Source: Dehalococcoidales bacterium (GTDB lineage: Bacteria; Chloroflexota; Dehalococcoidia; Dehalococcoidales; UBA2162). From it: 43,867 nt of DNA. The notes below the pieces were generated by a model that searched no databases, was not told the origin of the DNA, and was given only the letters and a program-made list of their open reading frames with translations. How positions within the stretch are numbered: the stretch's first letter is position 1; every line of letters starts with the position of its first letter. Position numbers and translations under genes: made by a program. This document shows positions 8,319-17,393 of this stretch, in pieces. The DNA lies in assembly GCA_016932435.1 (NCBI GenBank), contig JAFGCW010000003.1:1-43867 (forward strand). Direction: 5' to 3'.

Positions 8319-9284
8319 CTACATTCCATATCGTTCCAGGTCTGACTTCATATCCATTTCGAATGCATCGAAAATTCGGTCGATGGTATCATATTCGGGG
8401 TACCACCCCCACTCCTCTCTGGCATAGCTGTCATCGAACTTCTTGAGAGTTCTGAAATCGTTGCCGATTTCCCCCAGTGATGCATCCGGTTTGTAGACGA
8501 CCTTCGTATCCTTATACCGGTTTACAAGTGCAGATTCTAGCTCAGTTGCGGTCACAAAATCAGGAATACCAGCGACGTTGTAGTTCATCATCCTGATATT
8601 GTCTCGCGGTGCCTGGAGAACCATGTGTGCTGCCCTTGCGGCATCTTTCACGTATATCATGGATATTGCGGTCTCCGGGAAGGCATACATGCATTCGTTT
8701 ACCTTTCTGCTAATGGCATCTTCAATCATTGCCGGAGCCCAGTGACCCTGGGTTCGTACACCAGGCCCGACCATCTGGGCATATCGAATCGACCTGAAAT
8801 CCAGCCCGAATTTCCTGTTGTAATAGCGTCCAAGACCTTCGCAGTAAAGCTTACCGCATCCGTAGAACGTAATCGGTCTTTGAATGCTGACGTCTGTCAG
8901 GACTTCGTCAAGAAGAAGCCCGAAGGTGCCGAAGGTACTGGTAAACATCATCTTTTCGACGTTAATAATTCGTGCCGCCTCAAGGATGTTGTAGGTGCCG
9001 ATTACGTTTGTTTGAAAGGAACCCCATGGATTCAGATCAGAAGTGTTTGTCAGCATCGATCCCAGGTGGTAAATTTCAGTGACATCGTTATCTTTTACTG
9101 CGTTCATTACCTGTGAATAATTGCTCAGGTCACCCTGTATTACTGTACATTCATTCTCGAAATCGTCAATTCGAAACCGGTTAATCGTGATATCGAACAG
9201 TACTACCTTTTCTCCCTGTTCGACTAATAATCGTGCCAACTCCGAGCCGACGTATCCGGTCCCCCCCGTTATCAACTTTGTCAT
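8319..9284 (-). CDS. NAD-dependent epimerase/dehydratase (extended SDR)
   Basis: 321 aa. The Rossmann motif GGTGYVG is at residues 7-13, Asp31 follows beta-2 (suggesting NAD(H)), and the catalytic pair is Y141-x3-K145 (YGCGK) with Thr/Ser at about 115-116. The fold resembles UDP-glucose 4-epimerase or threonine-dehydrogenase-like SDRs. There is no sugar-nucleotide pathway nearby; it sits between a 3-hydroxyacyl-CoA dehydrogenase (six bases upstream) and a VOC protein, so a catabolic dehydrogenase role is as likely as a sugar epimerase role. Confidence 0.8.
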   Translation of the reverse strand: MTKLITGGTGYVGSELARLLVEQGEKVVLFDITINRFRIDDFENECTVIQGDLSNYSQVMNAVKDNDVTEIYHLGSMLTNTSDLNPWGSFQTNVIGTYNILEAARIINVEKMMFTSTFGTFGLLLDEVLTDVSIQRPITFYGCGKLYCEGLGRYYNRKFGLDFRSIRYAQMVGPGVRTQGHWAPAMIEDAISRKVNECMYAFPETAISMIYVKDAARAAHMVLQAPRDNIRMMNYNVAGIPDFVTATELESALVNRYKDTKVVYKPDASLGEIGNDFRTLKKFDDSYAREEWGWYPEYDTIDRIFDAFEMDMKSDLERYGM

Positions 9285-9290
9285 TTCGGC

Positions 9291-10241
9291 TTACTCCTTT
9301 TTGCTTCTGTATAGGGCTTTAAGCCGGCGGATCAGGTCTCGATCCCGTTTCTCTAATTCATTTTCATACTGGTCAGGATCCATAAACCACGGTTTACCTT
9401 CGGCATAACGACTTCTTATTTTAGATACAAGTTCAGCGGACAATCCCCAGCTTTCATCAGCTTCTTTTTCCGCGTAATTTTCCAGGACATCCTTTGGCCA
9501 TCTCCACATCCCGGCAATATCGAAATGTTTCATCGATCCTTCGAAAGGCATCCGGAATCCGCAGGTGGTAATTATACCCAGTTCGATATCTTCAGCAGAC
9601 GCAACGCCTTCCGCCCACAGAATATTCGCTTCGTGGCGCATTGCGTCCTGCAGTCGGTTTATCAAGTGCCCTGTCCGTTCCTTTCTCAACCTGACAGGAA
9701 TCTTCCCTATTTTCTCCATAAGGCGGCAGGTAAGATCGTATGTTTCCTGTGAAGTTCCCGGTCCGCCGCATATTTCCACCCCCGGAACGATATGCGGCGG
9801 AGCGAAATAATGGGTGATTACTACTTTATCCTGGCGTTTTACTCCAGAAGCAAAATCACTTAAAACGAGCCAGGAAGTATTACTTGCCAGTATGGTTTCA
9901 GGTAGGCATATACTGTCCAGCCTGTTAAACAACTGCCTTTTATCTTCGGATCGTTCGACTATTGCTTCGGTGATAAACTGACTGTTTCGAGACAATTCTT
10001 CCAGGTCAGTTGTGACCGAGATACTTCCGATAGCATTATAAGCTTCTTCTTTTTCTATGAGTTCTTCTTCGAAAAACAAATCAAGTTCTTTTTGTATAGT
10101 CGTCAAAGCAATACGCAAAATATTGTCATCAACATCACATAGTAGTACCGGATAACCGGCAAGTGCAAAATTCAAGGCTATCCCATGCCCCATAATGCCT
10201 GCACCCACCACACCTATCTTTTTTATATCATATATTTCCAT
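9291..10241 (-). CDS. 3-hydroxyacyl-CoA dehydrogenase family protein
   Basis: 316 aa, close to the short single-function members of the family. The N-terminal NAD domain has GVVGAGIMG (10-18), with an acidic residue in CDVDD after beta-2. The catalytic segment reads THYFAPPHIVPGVEI, with the His-Glu pair, and NRLQDAM supplies the Asn. The C-terminal helical domain follows (GFRMPFEGSMKHFDIAG). The segment HYFAPPH differs from the H-F-F-N-P of true hydroxyacyl-CoA enzymes, so a hydroxy-acid substrate (as in lambda-crystallin/gulonate or carnitine dehydrogenases) is possible. It heads the minus-strand trio. Confidence 0.82.
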   Translation of the reverse strand: MEIYDIKKIGVVGAGIMGHGIALNFALAGYPVLLCDVDDNILRIALTTIQKELDLFFEEELIEKEEAYNAIGSISVTTDLEELSRNSQFITEAIVERSEDKRQLFNRLDSICLPETILASNTSWLVLSDFASGVKRQDKVVITHYFAPPHIVPGVEICGGPGTSQETYDLTCRLMEKIGKIPVRLRKERTGHLINRLQDAMRHEANILWAEGVASAEDIELGIITTCGFRMPFEGSMKHFDIAGMWRWPKDVLENYAEKEADESWGLSAELVSKIRSRYAEGKPWFMDPDQYENELEKRDRDLIRRLKALYRSKKE

Positions 10242-10881
10242 GGATACTACCTCCTGATTCTTCGAATATGATCGATAATAGCAAGACCATCGAGATTAAG
10301 TAACATGACATGCAGTATCAAAGTCCAGCCAATTTAAATGCAGATAACCGTGTATGTAAATTGTAGCATAATGAAAGTGTTTAATAGATATTTGGTATGG
10401 GAAAGATAGTTATCTCATCATGCGTACAGATGTCGTTAACACTGAGGATTTGGAATTTAAAGGAACGGTTTTTATGACATTTAACGGACAAGAAGCCAAG
10501 TGCGTCACAGGTATAATCTTTCAATATAGTGAGAAGCCTGGATTGAAATCCAGGCTTCTCACAAAACAATGGGTTTAGAAGAGAATAATGGGACTTTACC
10601 ATTTGATAAATACAATGTCAATGCCCAATACTGCTCAGATAAAATATCGGTTTGGCGTTATCGTATTCAGTCCAACGAAAACTTAAAATGTTAACTTTCC
10701 CTCAAAGTAAAAAATACAGTAAATTCTCCATCCAGGTTGATATCCCGATAATTAAACAAAATACAGATTTATTTCAGGTAAAGTTAAAGGATCAGATTCT
10801 ACCAGTCTCATAGTCAAGTTTATTAAATACTGCTACCTGATAGAGACTGATTGATCTCCATTCCATTAAGGTCGAGTTTGC
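10242..10881. other. 640-base intergenic region without a convincing gene
   Basis: AT-rich spacer between divergent gene sets. The only strong structure is the hairpin at 10531-10560. Short open frames here have no ribosome site and no recognisable protein pattern. It should contain the promoters for the dehydrogenase trio on the minus strand and the 302-aa gene on the plus strand, but I cannot place them with confidence. Confidence 0.6.
10531..10560. repeat. Perfect 13-bp hairpin
   Basis: GAGAAGCCTGGAT, loop TGAA, then the exact complement. It has no T-run on either side, so it is not a standard intrinsic terminator. It may be a small repeat or an RNA structure. Confidence 0.6.
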
Positions 10882-11790
10882 TTGACGTTTCAATATATCA
10901 TAAATAGAATAGGATCATTACAATATTCCAACTATTTAACGGGAGAAATTGAGTTGCGTTCTCCTTCGACTACAGAATTTTCATCGGGTGATATTTACTT
11001 CTTGGTCAGCACGGTAGATCCGGACCTTCTGAAAAGCATGGACTCGATTTCGAGTGATCCTGAATTCATCGAAAGCATGATGGAACAAGGAGCAGTAAAG
11101 GTCTTCCACAGGATCATGCTCCTCGACGAAAACGAATTAACGACAAGTATTACCCCCAGGTTTCTCTTTGAGATCTTACTCAGGACGGCACGATTCGAGT
11201 TGAAGAACCGCGGTTACACAATTGAACGATCGGCTTCGATGAAAGTACCGGTATTCGACAGCCGGGACGTGGTTGATTTCATGGAAAACAGGGAGATTAT
11301 CAGGTACCTTGCCGATATGCTGACCTCCTTTACGAAAATACAGAGTTACACTATCCCGATTCGAGTACGCAAGGGATTCTGGCGCCGGATTAGATTCAAT
11401 GACATGGATATTGACAGCTTGATGAGGTATTGCCAAACGGTCGAGGAAGATTCGCGCTTCAGTATTTATAAGCGAATTGCCGACCTGTGTCTCTTTTTAC
11501 TGGGGATATTCCCCGAGCATGTTACCCCTGTAATAATAAGTAGTTCCTTTCCAGGGCAACCGGGTTCGAGAATGTTCGGCAGGATGAGACGTTCCGCGCA
11601 GGAGTATGCCGAGGAAGGCAGGCGTTTTTATAAACTGGCGGCAGAACACCAGGACTCATCCAAAGCAGGATTGACCAGAGCCCTCTGGGTACTCCATGAG
11701 CGGTTCGACCTGGCCAGAAAACCTTTAAACTACATCTCGGAAAATCTCGTACAGTTTAAAAAGGTGAAGCTTTTCCCGTCCAGTTCCTAG
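10882..11790 (+). CDS. Conserved-looking hypothetical protein (302 aa)
   Basis: I do not recognise this protein. It starts at TTG 10882 with a weak TAAGG upstream. The protein is soluble, with no signal peptide or clear membrane span. The middle (about 130-220) is rich in charged helices and one hydrophobic stretch, ADLCLFLLGIFPEHV. The C-terminus has a helical, TPR-like feel (YKLAAEHQDSSKAGLTRALWVLHERFDLARKPLNYI is split across helices). It ends 47 bases before the UGSC-family gene on the same strand, so the two are likely co-transcribed. Codon use and the length of the open frame support a real gene. Confidence 0.65.
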   Translation: MTFQYIINRIGSLQYSNYLTGEIELRSPSTTEFSSGDIYFLVSTVDPDLLKSMDSISSDPEFIESMMEQGAVKVFHRIMLLDENELTTSITPRFLFEILLRTARFELKNRGYTIERSASMKVPVFDSRDVVDFMENREIIRYLADMLTSFTKIQSYTIPIRVRKGFWRRIRFNDMDIDSLMRYCQTVEEDSRFSIYKRIADLCLFLLGIFPEHVTPVIISSSFPGQPGSRMFGRMRRSAQEYAEEGRRFYKLAAEHQDSSKAGLTRALWVLHERFDLARKPLNYISENLVQFKKVKLFPSSS

Positions 11791-11837
11791 AAGATACCCC
11801 ATTAAAAAACAGAGAAAGCGTTGAAAGGAGCCTGATA

Positions 11838-13586
11838 ATGGCAGAAAAGGACAGAGTGTATAAGTGCCTTAACCCAGTGGGTATACAAATGCCAATCAAG
11901 ACATTCCCCCTTGCGCCGCGACTCGATACACTCGATGGAAAGGAGATAATTCTCAGCATCACCGGAGAACCGGATATTACCATCCCGCTTGAGAAAAAAC
12001 TCCTCAGTGAGTATCCGAACGTGCACTGGAGAGTGAAAAAGACCTACACCACAGTCCCGGTGAGACTGTCCGATGAGGAGATGAAAACCGCGGACGCGCT
12101 CATCCAGGCGATATGCTGGTGAAGCGGTGCCGTCTGGAGGCAGTTGCCCTATTTAGCCAAACTAGAAAAAGCAGGTATCCCGACCGTAGTGGTCGACCTC
12201 GCAGACCAGGAGCAGATGGTAAAGCAGGAATCCCTGGTAAATGGCGTACCAAAGATCCGTTATCTGCACGCATCGCGAATCCTTTCCGGTCCTGAAGACG
12301 TGGATAGATTCGTTGAGCCGATGCTCCAGGAGTTACTCCGTCCATTGAACGAAGAGGAAAAAGAAAGCGGTTTATATACGATTCCCCAGAAGAGAATTAT
12401 CTTCGAAGGAACTCTTGAAGAAGCCCAGGATTTTTACCAGCAGACCGAGTGGATTCCCTTGCCAGTGGAAGCGCCGATAGCGAAGTATACTGACGGCTTC
12501 CCGATAATTGTTCCCACTGAAGAAAAGGTAGCCTGGATGTTGACGGGTACAAGTCGTAAACCTGATGAAATACTAACTCGTCAGGTTGATCTTAAGACTG
12601 TCGGAGTCGCCTGGGAAACCCTTGAGCCTAAAGGCGAACTGATACGGTTTCAACCGTTGCAGAGAACGGCGACCGTCGAACAGGTTGCCGTCAATGCGGT
12701 AATGGCTGGCTGCAGGCCTGAACACCTTCCCATTGTTTTGGCTATCGCTCAATCAGGCTGCCCGATCAGCACGACTAATTTCCCAAGTCAGGCAGTATGC
12801 GTCAGCGGACCGATCGTCAAGGAAATCGGCATGAACACTGGCTGCGGCATGTTCGGACCAGGCAGCGTTGCCAATTCACCGATTGGTCGGGCTTACCAGC
12901 TCATGACAATCAATCTTGGTGGTGCAGTACCCGGTGTAAACCGGATGGGATGCCTGGGAAGTCCACTCAATAACGGCGGTGTCGCCTACGCCGAAAATGC
13001 CGACGGGCTGCCAGTTGGATGGAAGGGATTAAACGAGGAATTCGGCTTCCGGAAGGATGAGAGTATCGTCATGGTCCAGATGATAACCGGCGGGATACTC
13101 GGTTCGCAGTTCTCACCCGGTGGCTACAGGGCACTACAGAAAAGTGGTCACGGCGGCATAGCGAGGAAATTCGACGTGAAAGGCACACCCGGACCTCATA
13201 ACTGGCTGGACTATATAGTGCCGGAACTGTATGCAGGTCGAGAGGGGGCCTGGACTATCGTGATGGTGCCTGAGATGGCACAGCACCTCGTAGACCTCGG
13301 ATTCAAGTCCAAGGATGATGTCTATAAGTACCTCTGGGAGAAAGGCTTTGAACCGTTGAAGAAATACCGGGGGAGGTCATGGCCGGATTATTCAAGAAAC
13401 GGCTGGACAGGGATCGAAAAGACTTCCGGAAAGCCATGGAAAGAATTACCCGACGATTATATGGTACCGGCAGCAGGTGATGACCCGAACGAGTTCTGTA
13501 TCACTATCGGCGGTGGGCAGGAAGAAGCCTGTATTCAACTTGCCGGAGGAAGAGGAAATGCTTTCAGCATCGATGTCTGGCGTTAA
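11838..13586 (+). CDS. UGSC-family protein with in-frame TGA: probable selenoprotein (582 aa)
   Basis: Two open frames, 11838-12122 and from 12144, lie in the same phase and are separated only by one TGA (codon 95) and seven sense codons. Read through, the protein matches the UGSC family. The N-terminal block is APRLDTLDGKEIIL (26-39). The site is ADALIQAICW-U-SGAVW, followed by LEKAGIPTVVVDL, where the family has U/C-G-S-C and then LE..GIPTV. The TGA falls at the family's Sec/Cys position. A large C-terminal domain follows (about residues 190-582), with TVEQVAVNAVMAGCRPEHLP, NTGCGMFGPGSVANSP and MITGGILGSQFSPGG. Start: ATG 11838 with AAAGGAG upstream. The function of the family is unproven; a redox role is inferred from Sec. 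The alternative is a nonsense-mutated pseudogene. Confidence 0.8.
12120..12150 (+). promoter_or_regulatory. Candidate selenocysteine codon and downstream hairpin
   Basis: The TGA is at 12120-12122. Directly after it, 12124-12131 can pair with 12139-12147 (GCGGTGCC against GGCA-G-TTGC, with one bulge and two G-U pairs), leaving a 7-base loop GTCTGGA. A shorter alternative is GGC-AGTT-GCC (12139-12148), whose loop starts about 19 bases after the TGA. Bacterial SECIS elements normally have a small loop with a G in its first two positions 16-37 bases after UGA. The first hairpin is too close and the second has a short stem, so the element is only tentative. Confidence 0.4.
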
Positions 13587-13618
13587 ATAATGGGGAAAAG
13601 TAGCAGGGAGGTGTTTGA

Positions 13619-14107
13619 TTGGAAGAAAAAGAGAGAAAAGTACGAGCGGCAGCGTGCGGACTTTATTGCGGGGCTTGTACTATCTATATTACCTATAATA
13701 GCGGTGATAAAGAAGCCCTGAAATCAATGGCTGAACGGATTAACCAAGAGCGTGACACAAAGCTGGATCCGGAAACGGATTTTCCCTGTGAAGGCTGCCT
13801 GTCATCAACCGTCGCCTGGTATTGCCGTGAGTGCGGAATGAGGGATTGCGCTGTCAGTAAAGGAATTACCCACTGTGCGCAATGTCCGGACTTTCCCTGC
13901 AAGATAATTACCGACTTTAACGATGACGAATGGCCGCACCATGGCGAAGTGTTGACGAATGTCGAGCGTCAGAAAGAGATCGGAATTGCTGCATGGCTCG
14001 ATGAGCAGGAACAACGATGGTTTTGCCCGGAATGCGGAAAAGCTACAGGCTGGTACGATACCAGTTGCCGACAATGCGGCACTCAACTACCGGAACGGTT
14101 TAAATGA
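13619..14107 (+). CDS. DUF3795 cysteine-rich zinc-ribbon protein
   Basis: 162 aa, starting at TTG 13619 with GGGAGG upstream. It opens with ACGLYCGAC, the hallmark of DUF3795 proteins, and has further Cys pairs: CEGC, CREC, then CAQCPDFPC. The C-terminus is a separate zinc ribbon (FCPECGKATGWYDTSCRQCG). The function of DUF3795 is not established. It is 32 bases downstream of the UGSC-family gene, so it probably shares its mRNA. Confidence 0.85.
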   Translation: MEEKERKVRAAACGLYCGACTIYITYNSGDKEALKSMAERINQERDTKLDPETDFPCEGCLSSTVAWYCRECGMRDCAVSKGITHCAQCPDFPCKIITDFNDDEWPHHGEVLTNVERQKEIGIAAWLDEQEQRWFCPECGKATGWYDTSCRQCGTQLPERFK

Positions 14108-14190
14108 TTCGACCGGATTTCTTGATGTGTAGAAAGAGTGTACCTTTAATTGTTGTTTGTTAACCCGAGAAGCTGAAGTGGAGGTCAATT

Positions 14191-15198
14191 ATGGAATATC
14201 GCATACTCGGAAAAACCGGATTACGCGTATCTGAAATCGGTTTCGGATGCGGTAATGTCGGCGGCTTGATGGTGAGAGGAACCGAACAGGAACAATTCGA
14301 AGCGGTTGAACTTGCCCTGGCACTTGGTATCAATTACTTCGATACGGCACCTGCTTATGGTAACGGTCAGTCTGAGATAAATCTTGGGAGAGTGCTGAAA
14401 CAAATTAAGGAAGATGTATTTGTCGCTACGAAAGTACAAATCGGGATTGACGATTATAAAGACGTAAAAAGCTGTGTGAAAAAATCACTGGAAATTAGTT
14501 TGAACCGACTCGGTCGTGAGTACGTGGATGTTTTTCAACTTCATACCCCGATATCTTCTGAAACCGGAAGTGGAGGTCAGAACCGGAGGTTAAACCTTGA
14601 ACAGGTGCTGGGTAAGAACGGGGTTGTAGAGGCGTTTGAAGCTATGAAATCCCAAGGACTGGTTCGTTTTTTGGGTTTCACCGGCTTGGGTGATACCGAT
14701 GCGATTCATGAAGTAATAAATAGCGGATGTTTTGATGTTGTACAATCCTATTTCAACTTATTGAATCCCAGTGCTGGTATCGATGTGCCGGTAGGATTTA
14801 AGGGGCAGGACTTTCGTCAACTCATTAACTCGGCAGCAGCAAACAAAATGGGAGTCGTGGTGATCAGAGTCATAGCCGGTGGCGCCCTTGGAGGACCGGC
14901 AGCTCGTACTGGATATGCAGCTTCTTCGATTGGAGGAGGATTGACTCCAGGTTCGGAATATAAGGATGATGAAGTACGAGCGGGGAAACTTGGTTTTCTG
15001 CTTGATAGCGACCTGGACAGCATTCCACAGGCGACGGTAAGGTTTACTCTCGACAATCCGAATGTATCTACTGTACTGGTTGGTTACTCGAATACTGCAC
15101 AGATATTGGAAGCAGCGGCGTGTTCGGGAAAAGGATCGATACCGAAATCAATGCTTGAGAGACTGACACGCTTATGGGCTACCGATTTCGGTATCTAA
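14191..15198 (+). CDS. Aldo/keto reductase
   Basis: 335 aa TIM-barrel NAD(P)H-dependent oxidoreductase. The catalytic tetrad is visible: D51, Y56 (FDTAPAYGNGQSE), K81 (VATKVQ) and H118 (FQLHTP). ATG 14191 follows GGAGG by seven bases. There is no C-terminal Fe-S extension, unlike the second aldo/keto reductase at 17394. A glycine-rich loop, about residues 228-255 (IAGGALGGPAARTG, SSIGGGLTPGS), sits where the cofactor loop is expected. Substrate unknown; an SDR gene follows on the same strand. Confidence 0.88.
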   Translation: MEYRILGKTGLRVSEIGFGCGNVGGLMVRGTEQEQFEAVELALALGINYFDTAPAYGNGQSEINLGRVLKQIKEDVFVATKVQIGIDDYKDVKSCVKKSLEISLNRLGREYVDVFQLHTPISSETGSGGQNRRLNLEQVLGKNGVVEAFEAMKSQGLVRFLGFTGLGDTDAIHEVINSGCFDVVQSYFNLLNPSAGIDVPVGFKGQDFRQLINSAAANKMGVVVIRVIAGGALGGPAARTGYAASSIGGGLTPGSEYKDDEVRAGKLGFLLDSDLDSIPQATVRFTLDNPNVSTVLVGYSNTAQILEAAACSGKGSIPKSMLERLTRLWATDFGI

Positions 15199-15266
15199 CA
15201 AGACTAAATTAAAATCAGGCGTAGCAGTGTAAGCGTTTAGAAAATCGAAATCTGGGAGATAGTGAA

Positions 15267-16025
15267 ATGGATTCGAAAAGCAAAGTAGCGGTGATTACAG
15301 GTGCAGGTAGTGGTATCGGAAGAACAACTGCACTTGTGTTTTTGGCTGACGGCTATAAGGTTGCACTTGCCGGACGTCGCCTGCTTACTCTTAAAGAAAC
15401 GATAGCAATGGCAGGAGATAATTCGTCGAATGCCATAGCAATAGCCACGGATGTTACTATCCCGGAGCAGGTTACCAACCTTTTCTCCACAACACGGGAA
15501 ACTTTTGGTCGAATAGATGTCGTCTTCAATAATGCCGGTGCGTTCGCGCCGCCTGTTGCCCTGGAAGATATGACTCTTGAACAGTGGAAGACCGTCGTCG
15601 ATACCAACCTGACCGGCATGTTCTTATGTATCAAGGAAGCGTTTTGTATTATGAAAGACCAGGATCCGATGGGAGGTCGTATCATCAACAACGGATCCGT
15701 TTCAGCCTATTCGCCACGACCGAATTCCGCGCCTTATACGGCAAGCAAACACGGCGTTACCGGACTTACGAAGAGCGCTGCCCTCGACGGTCGTAAATAT
15801 GACATCATTTGCAGTCAAATAGATATTGGAAATGCTCGTACATCGATCACATCGAGGATGACTACGGGTGTTCCTCAAGCCGGCGGAACGGTCGAGCCGG
15901 AAGCAGTGATGAACGTGGATGATGTTGCGAGTGCGGTACTATACATGGCTAATCTGCCGCCGGAAGCGAATGTGCAGTTTATGACAATCATGGCAACAAA
16001 GATGCCCTTTATCGGTCGTGGATAG
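15267..16025 (+). CDS. Short-chain dehydrogenase/reductase (classical SDR)
   Basis: 252 aa. TGAGSGIG (11-18) binds the dinucleotide, with Arg in GRR after beta-2 suggesting NADP(H). NNAGAF (88-93) and the catalytic S144, Y157, K161 ([10 protein letters not shown]) are intact. ATG 15267 has GGGAG upstream. The C-terminal region lacks the usual PG motif after strand 6 and reads [10 protein letters not shown] instead. It could be a 3-oxoacyl, cyclic-alcohol or dihydro-aromatic reductase. It converges with the FAD oxidoreductase gene. Confidence 0.88.
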   Translation: MDSKSKVAVITGAGSGIGRTTALVFLADGYKVALAGRRLLTLKETIAMAGDNSSNAIAIATDVTIPEQVTNLFSTTRETFGRIDVVFNNAGAFAPPVALEDMTLEQWKTVVDTNLTGMFLCIKEAFCIMKDQDPMGGRIINNGSVSAYSPRPNSAPYTASKHGVTGLTKSAALDGRKYDIICSQIDIGNARTSITSRMTTGVPQAGGTVEPEAVMNVDDVASAVLYMANLPPEANVQFMTIMATKMPFIGRG

Positions 16026-16064
16026 TACTGCTCAAGCTGGTTCAATTTTATCTCTCAAGCGGAG

Positions 16065-17234
16065 TTAAATGAACGATTTCTCCGTTATCCGGGCAGGCCT
16101 TTCGAATCTATCCAGATTAAAAAGATCAATGTCCTGAAACGAGGTTTCTCCGGATAATATCAATTCAGCCATTATTCTACCGACTGCCGGAGAATGCATG
16201 AAACCGTGTCCGCTGAAACCACAAGCCAGGTATACTCCTTCATAACCGGGTACCTTACCGAGGATCGCCAGATTGTCCGGCGTATCGGAATGAAGCCCTG
16301 CCTGTGCTCTCATGATGCCGATATTTTCAAACGCCGTAAACCGGTAACAAATTTCGGGACCGAGAACGTCTGTGAAATACTCCCAGTCTACCATAGTTTC
16401 AAATCCTTCACACTCCTCAGGATTTCGCCTGCCGAAGATAAGACACGGGCCTTCCCGTCTCAGCCAGAGTCCGCTGTGAAAATCGACAATCATCGGGAAT
16501 TTGTTCCAGATGGGGCTGGACCTAAACTCTAAATGATAAATGGTCTCGGTAATAAAAATATGGCGTTTCGTTGGACGGATCGGTATATTCAGACCAATCA
16601 TTTTACCGATAAAGCCTGCGTAAGGTCCGGCTGCGTTTACGATTACCGGAGTTATGAATACCTCCCTGTTGGTGACTATCTCTTTCGTTCTGTCTTTCTT
16701 AATATTTATATCAAGAACCTCTGTATCTTCAACTATCTTTACGCCAAGTTTTCTTGCGGCAGATGCGAACCCGTTTACCACGGAATAAGGATCGGCATAC
16801 CCGTCGCTTTGACAGAATGAACCTCCCAGGATATCATCCGGTCTCAACTGCGGCACCATTTCCAGAACTTCAGGAGGTGAAAGGAGGTCAACTTCCAGCC
16901 CATGATTACGTTGAGTTTTTACGTTCTGGCGGAGAGTTATCATATCATCATCAGTTGTTGCCAGCATAAGGTAGCCGTTTTGCCGGAAATCCGCGTGGTG
17001 TCCGGTTATACTTTCGAAGCGGGAAAAGAACTCAACGCTTTCCATAGACAAATGAATATTCGCTTCAAGAGAGAACTGCTGCCTGATACCGCCGGCACAA
17101 TTTTCCGTGGAGCCAGAGCCAATGTATTTCTTTTCAAGAACAATCACGTCCCTGCAGCCATTTTTTGCCAGGTGATACGCAATACTGATACCGATAACAC
17201 CGGCGCCTATAATCAATACACTGGCTGTTTTCAC
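16065..17234 (-). CDS. FAD-dependent oxidoreductase (DAO / sarcosine oxidase beta-like)
   Basis: 389 aa. The N-terminal FAD motif IIGAGVIGISIAYHLAKNG is followed by a Glu (VLEKKYIGSGST). The C-terminal FAD-contact segment CGFSGHGFMHSPAVG is typical of sarcosine oxidase beta, glycine oxidase and dimethylglycine dehydrogenase-like proteins. In anaerobes such proteins act as amine or amino-acid dehydrogenases; the electron acceptor is not evident here. It is divergently arranged with the Fe-S aldo/keto reductase, with a 159-base gap between the two starts. Confidence 0.85.
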   Translation of the reverse strand: MKTASVLIIGAGVIGISIAYHLAKNGCRDVIVLEKKYIGSGSTENCAGGIRQQFSLEANIHLSMESVEFFSRFESITGHHADFRQNGYLMLATTDDDMITLRQNVKTQRNHGLEVDLLSPPEVLEMVPQLRPDDILGGSFCQSDGYADPYSVVNGFASAARKLGVKIVEDTEVLDINIKKDRTKEIVTNREVFITPVIVNAAGPYAGFIGKMIGLNIPIRPTKRHIFITETIYHLEFRSSPIWNKFPMIVDFHSGLWLRREGPCLIFGRRNPEECEGFETMVDWEYFTDVLGPEICYRFTAFENIGIMRAQAGLHSDTPDNLAILGKVPGYEGVYLACGFSGHGFMHSPAVGRIMAELILSGETSFQDIDLFNLDRFERPARITEKSFI

Positions 17235-17393
17235 CTTAATCTCCGTATAAATTACCTGTGATTCTACATATATATTCTACCAGAATGACCATGATTGGTC
17301 TGGTTAAGCGAAATATGAGAAAATATTCTTAATGGTATATCTCACCGATATAAACATATCGAAACTCGTATGGGTGAGGGGAAGGTAGAGCTG

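Noticed and set aside
10381..10602. A 73-codon frame in the 10.2-10.9 kb spacer
   Set aside because: It spans the perfect hairpin, has no ribosome site and no recognisable protein features.
12144..13586. A separate 480-aa gene starting at TTG 12144
   Set aside because: The TTG has no ribosome site, the upstream frame is in phase, and the protein homology continues across the TGA, so one longer gene is the better reading.
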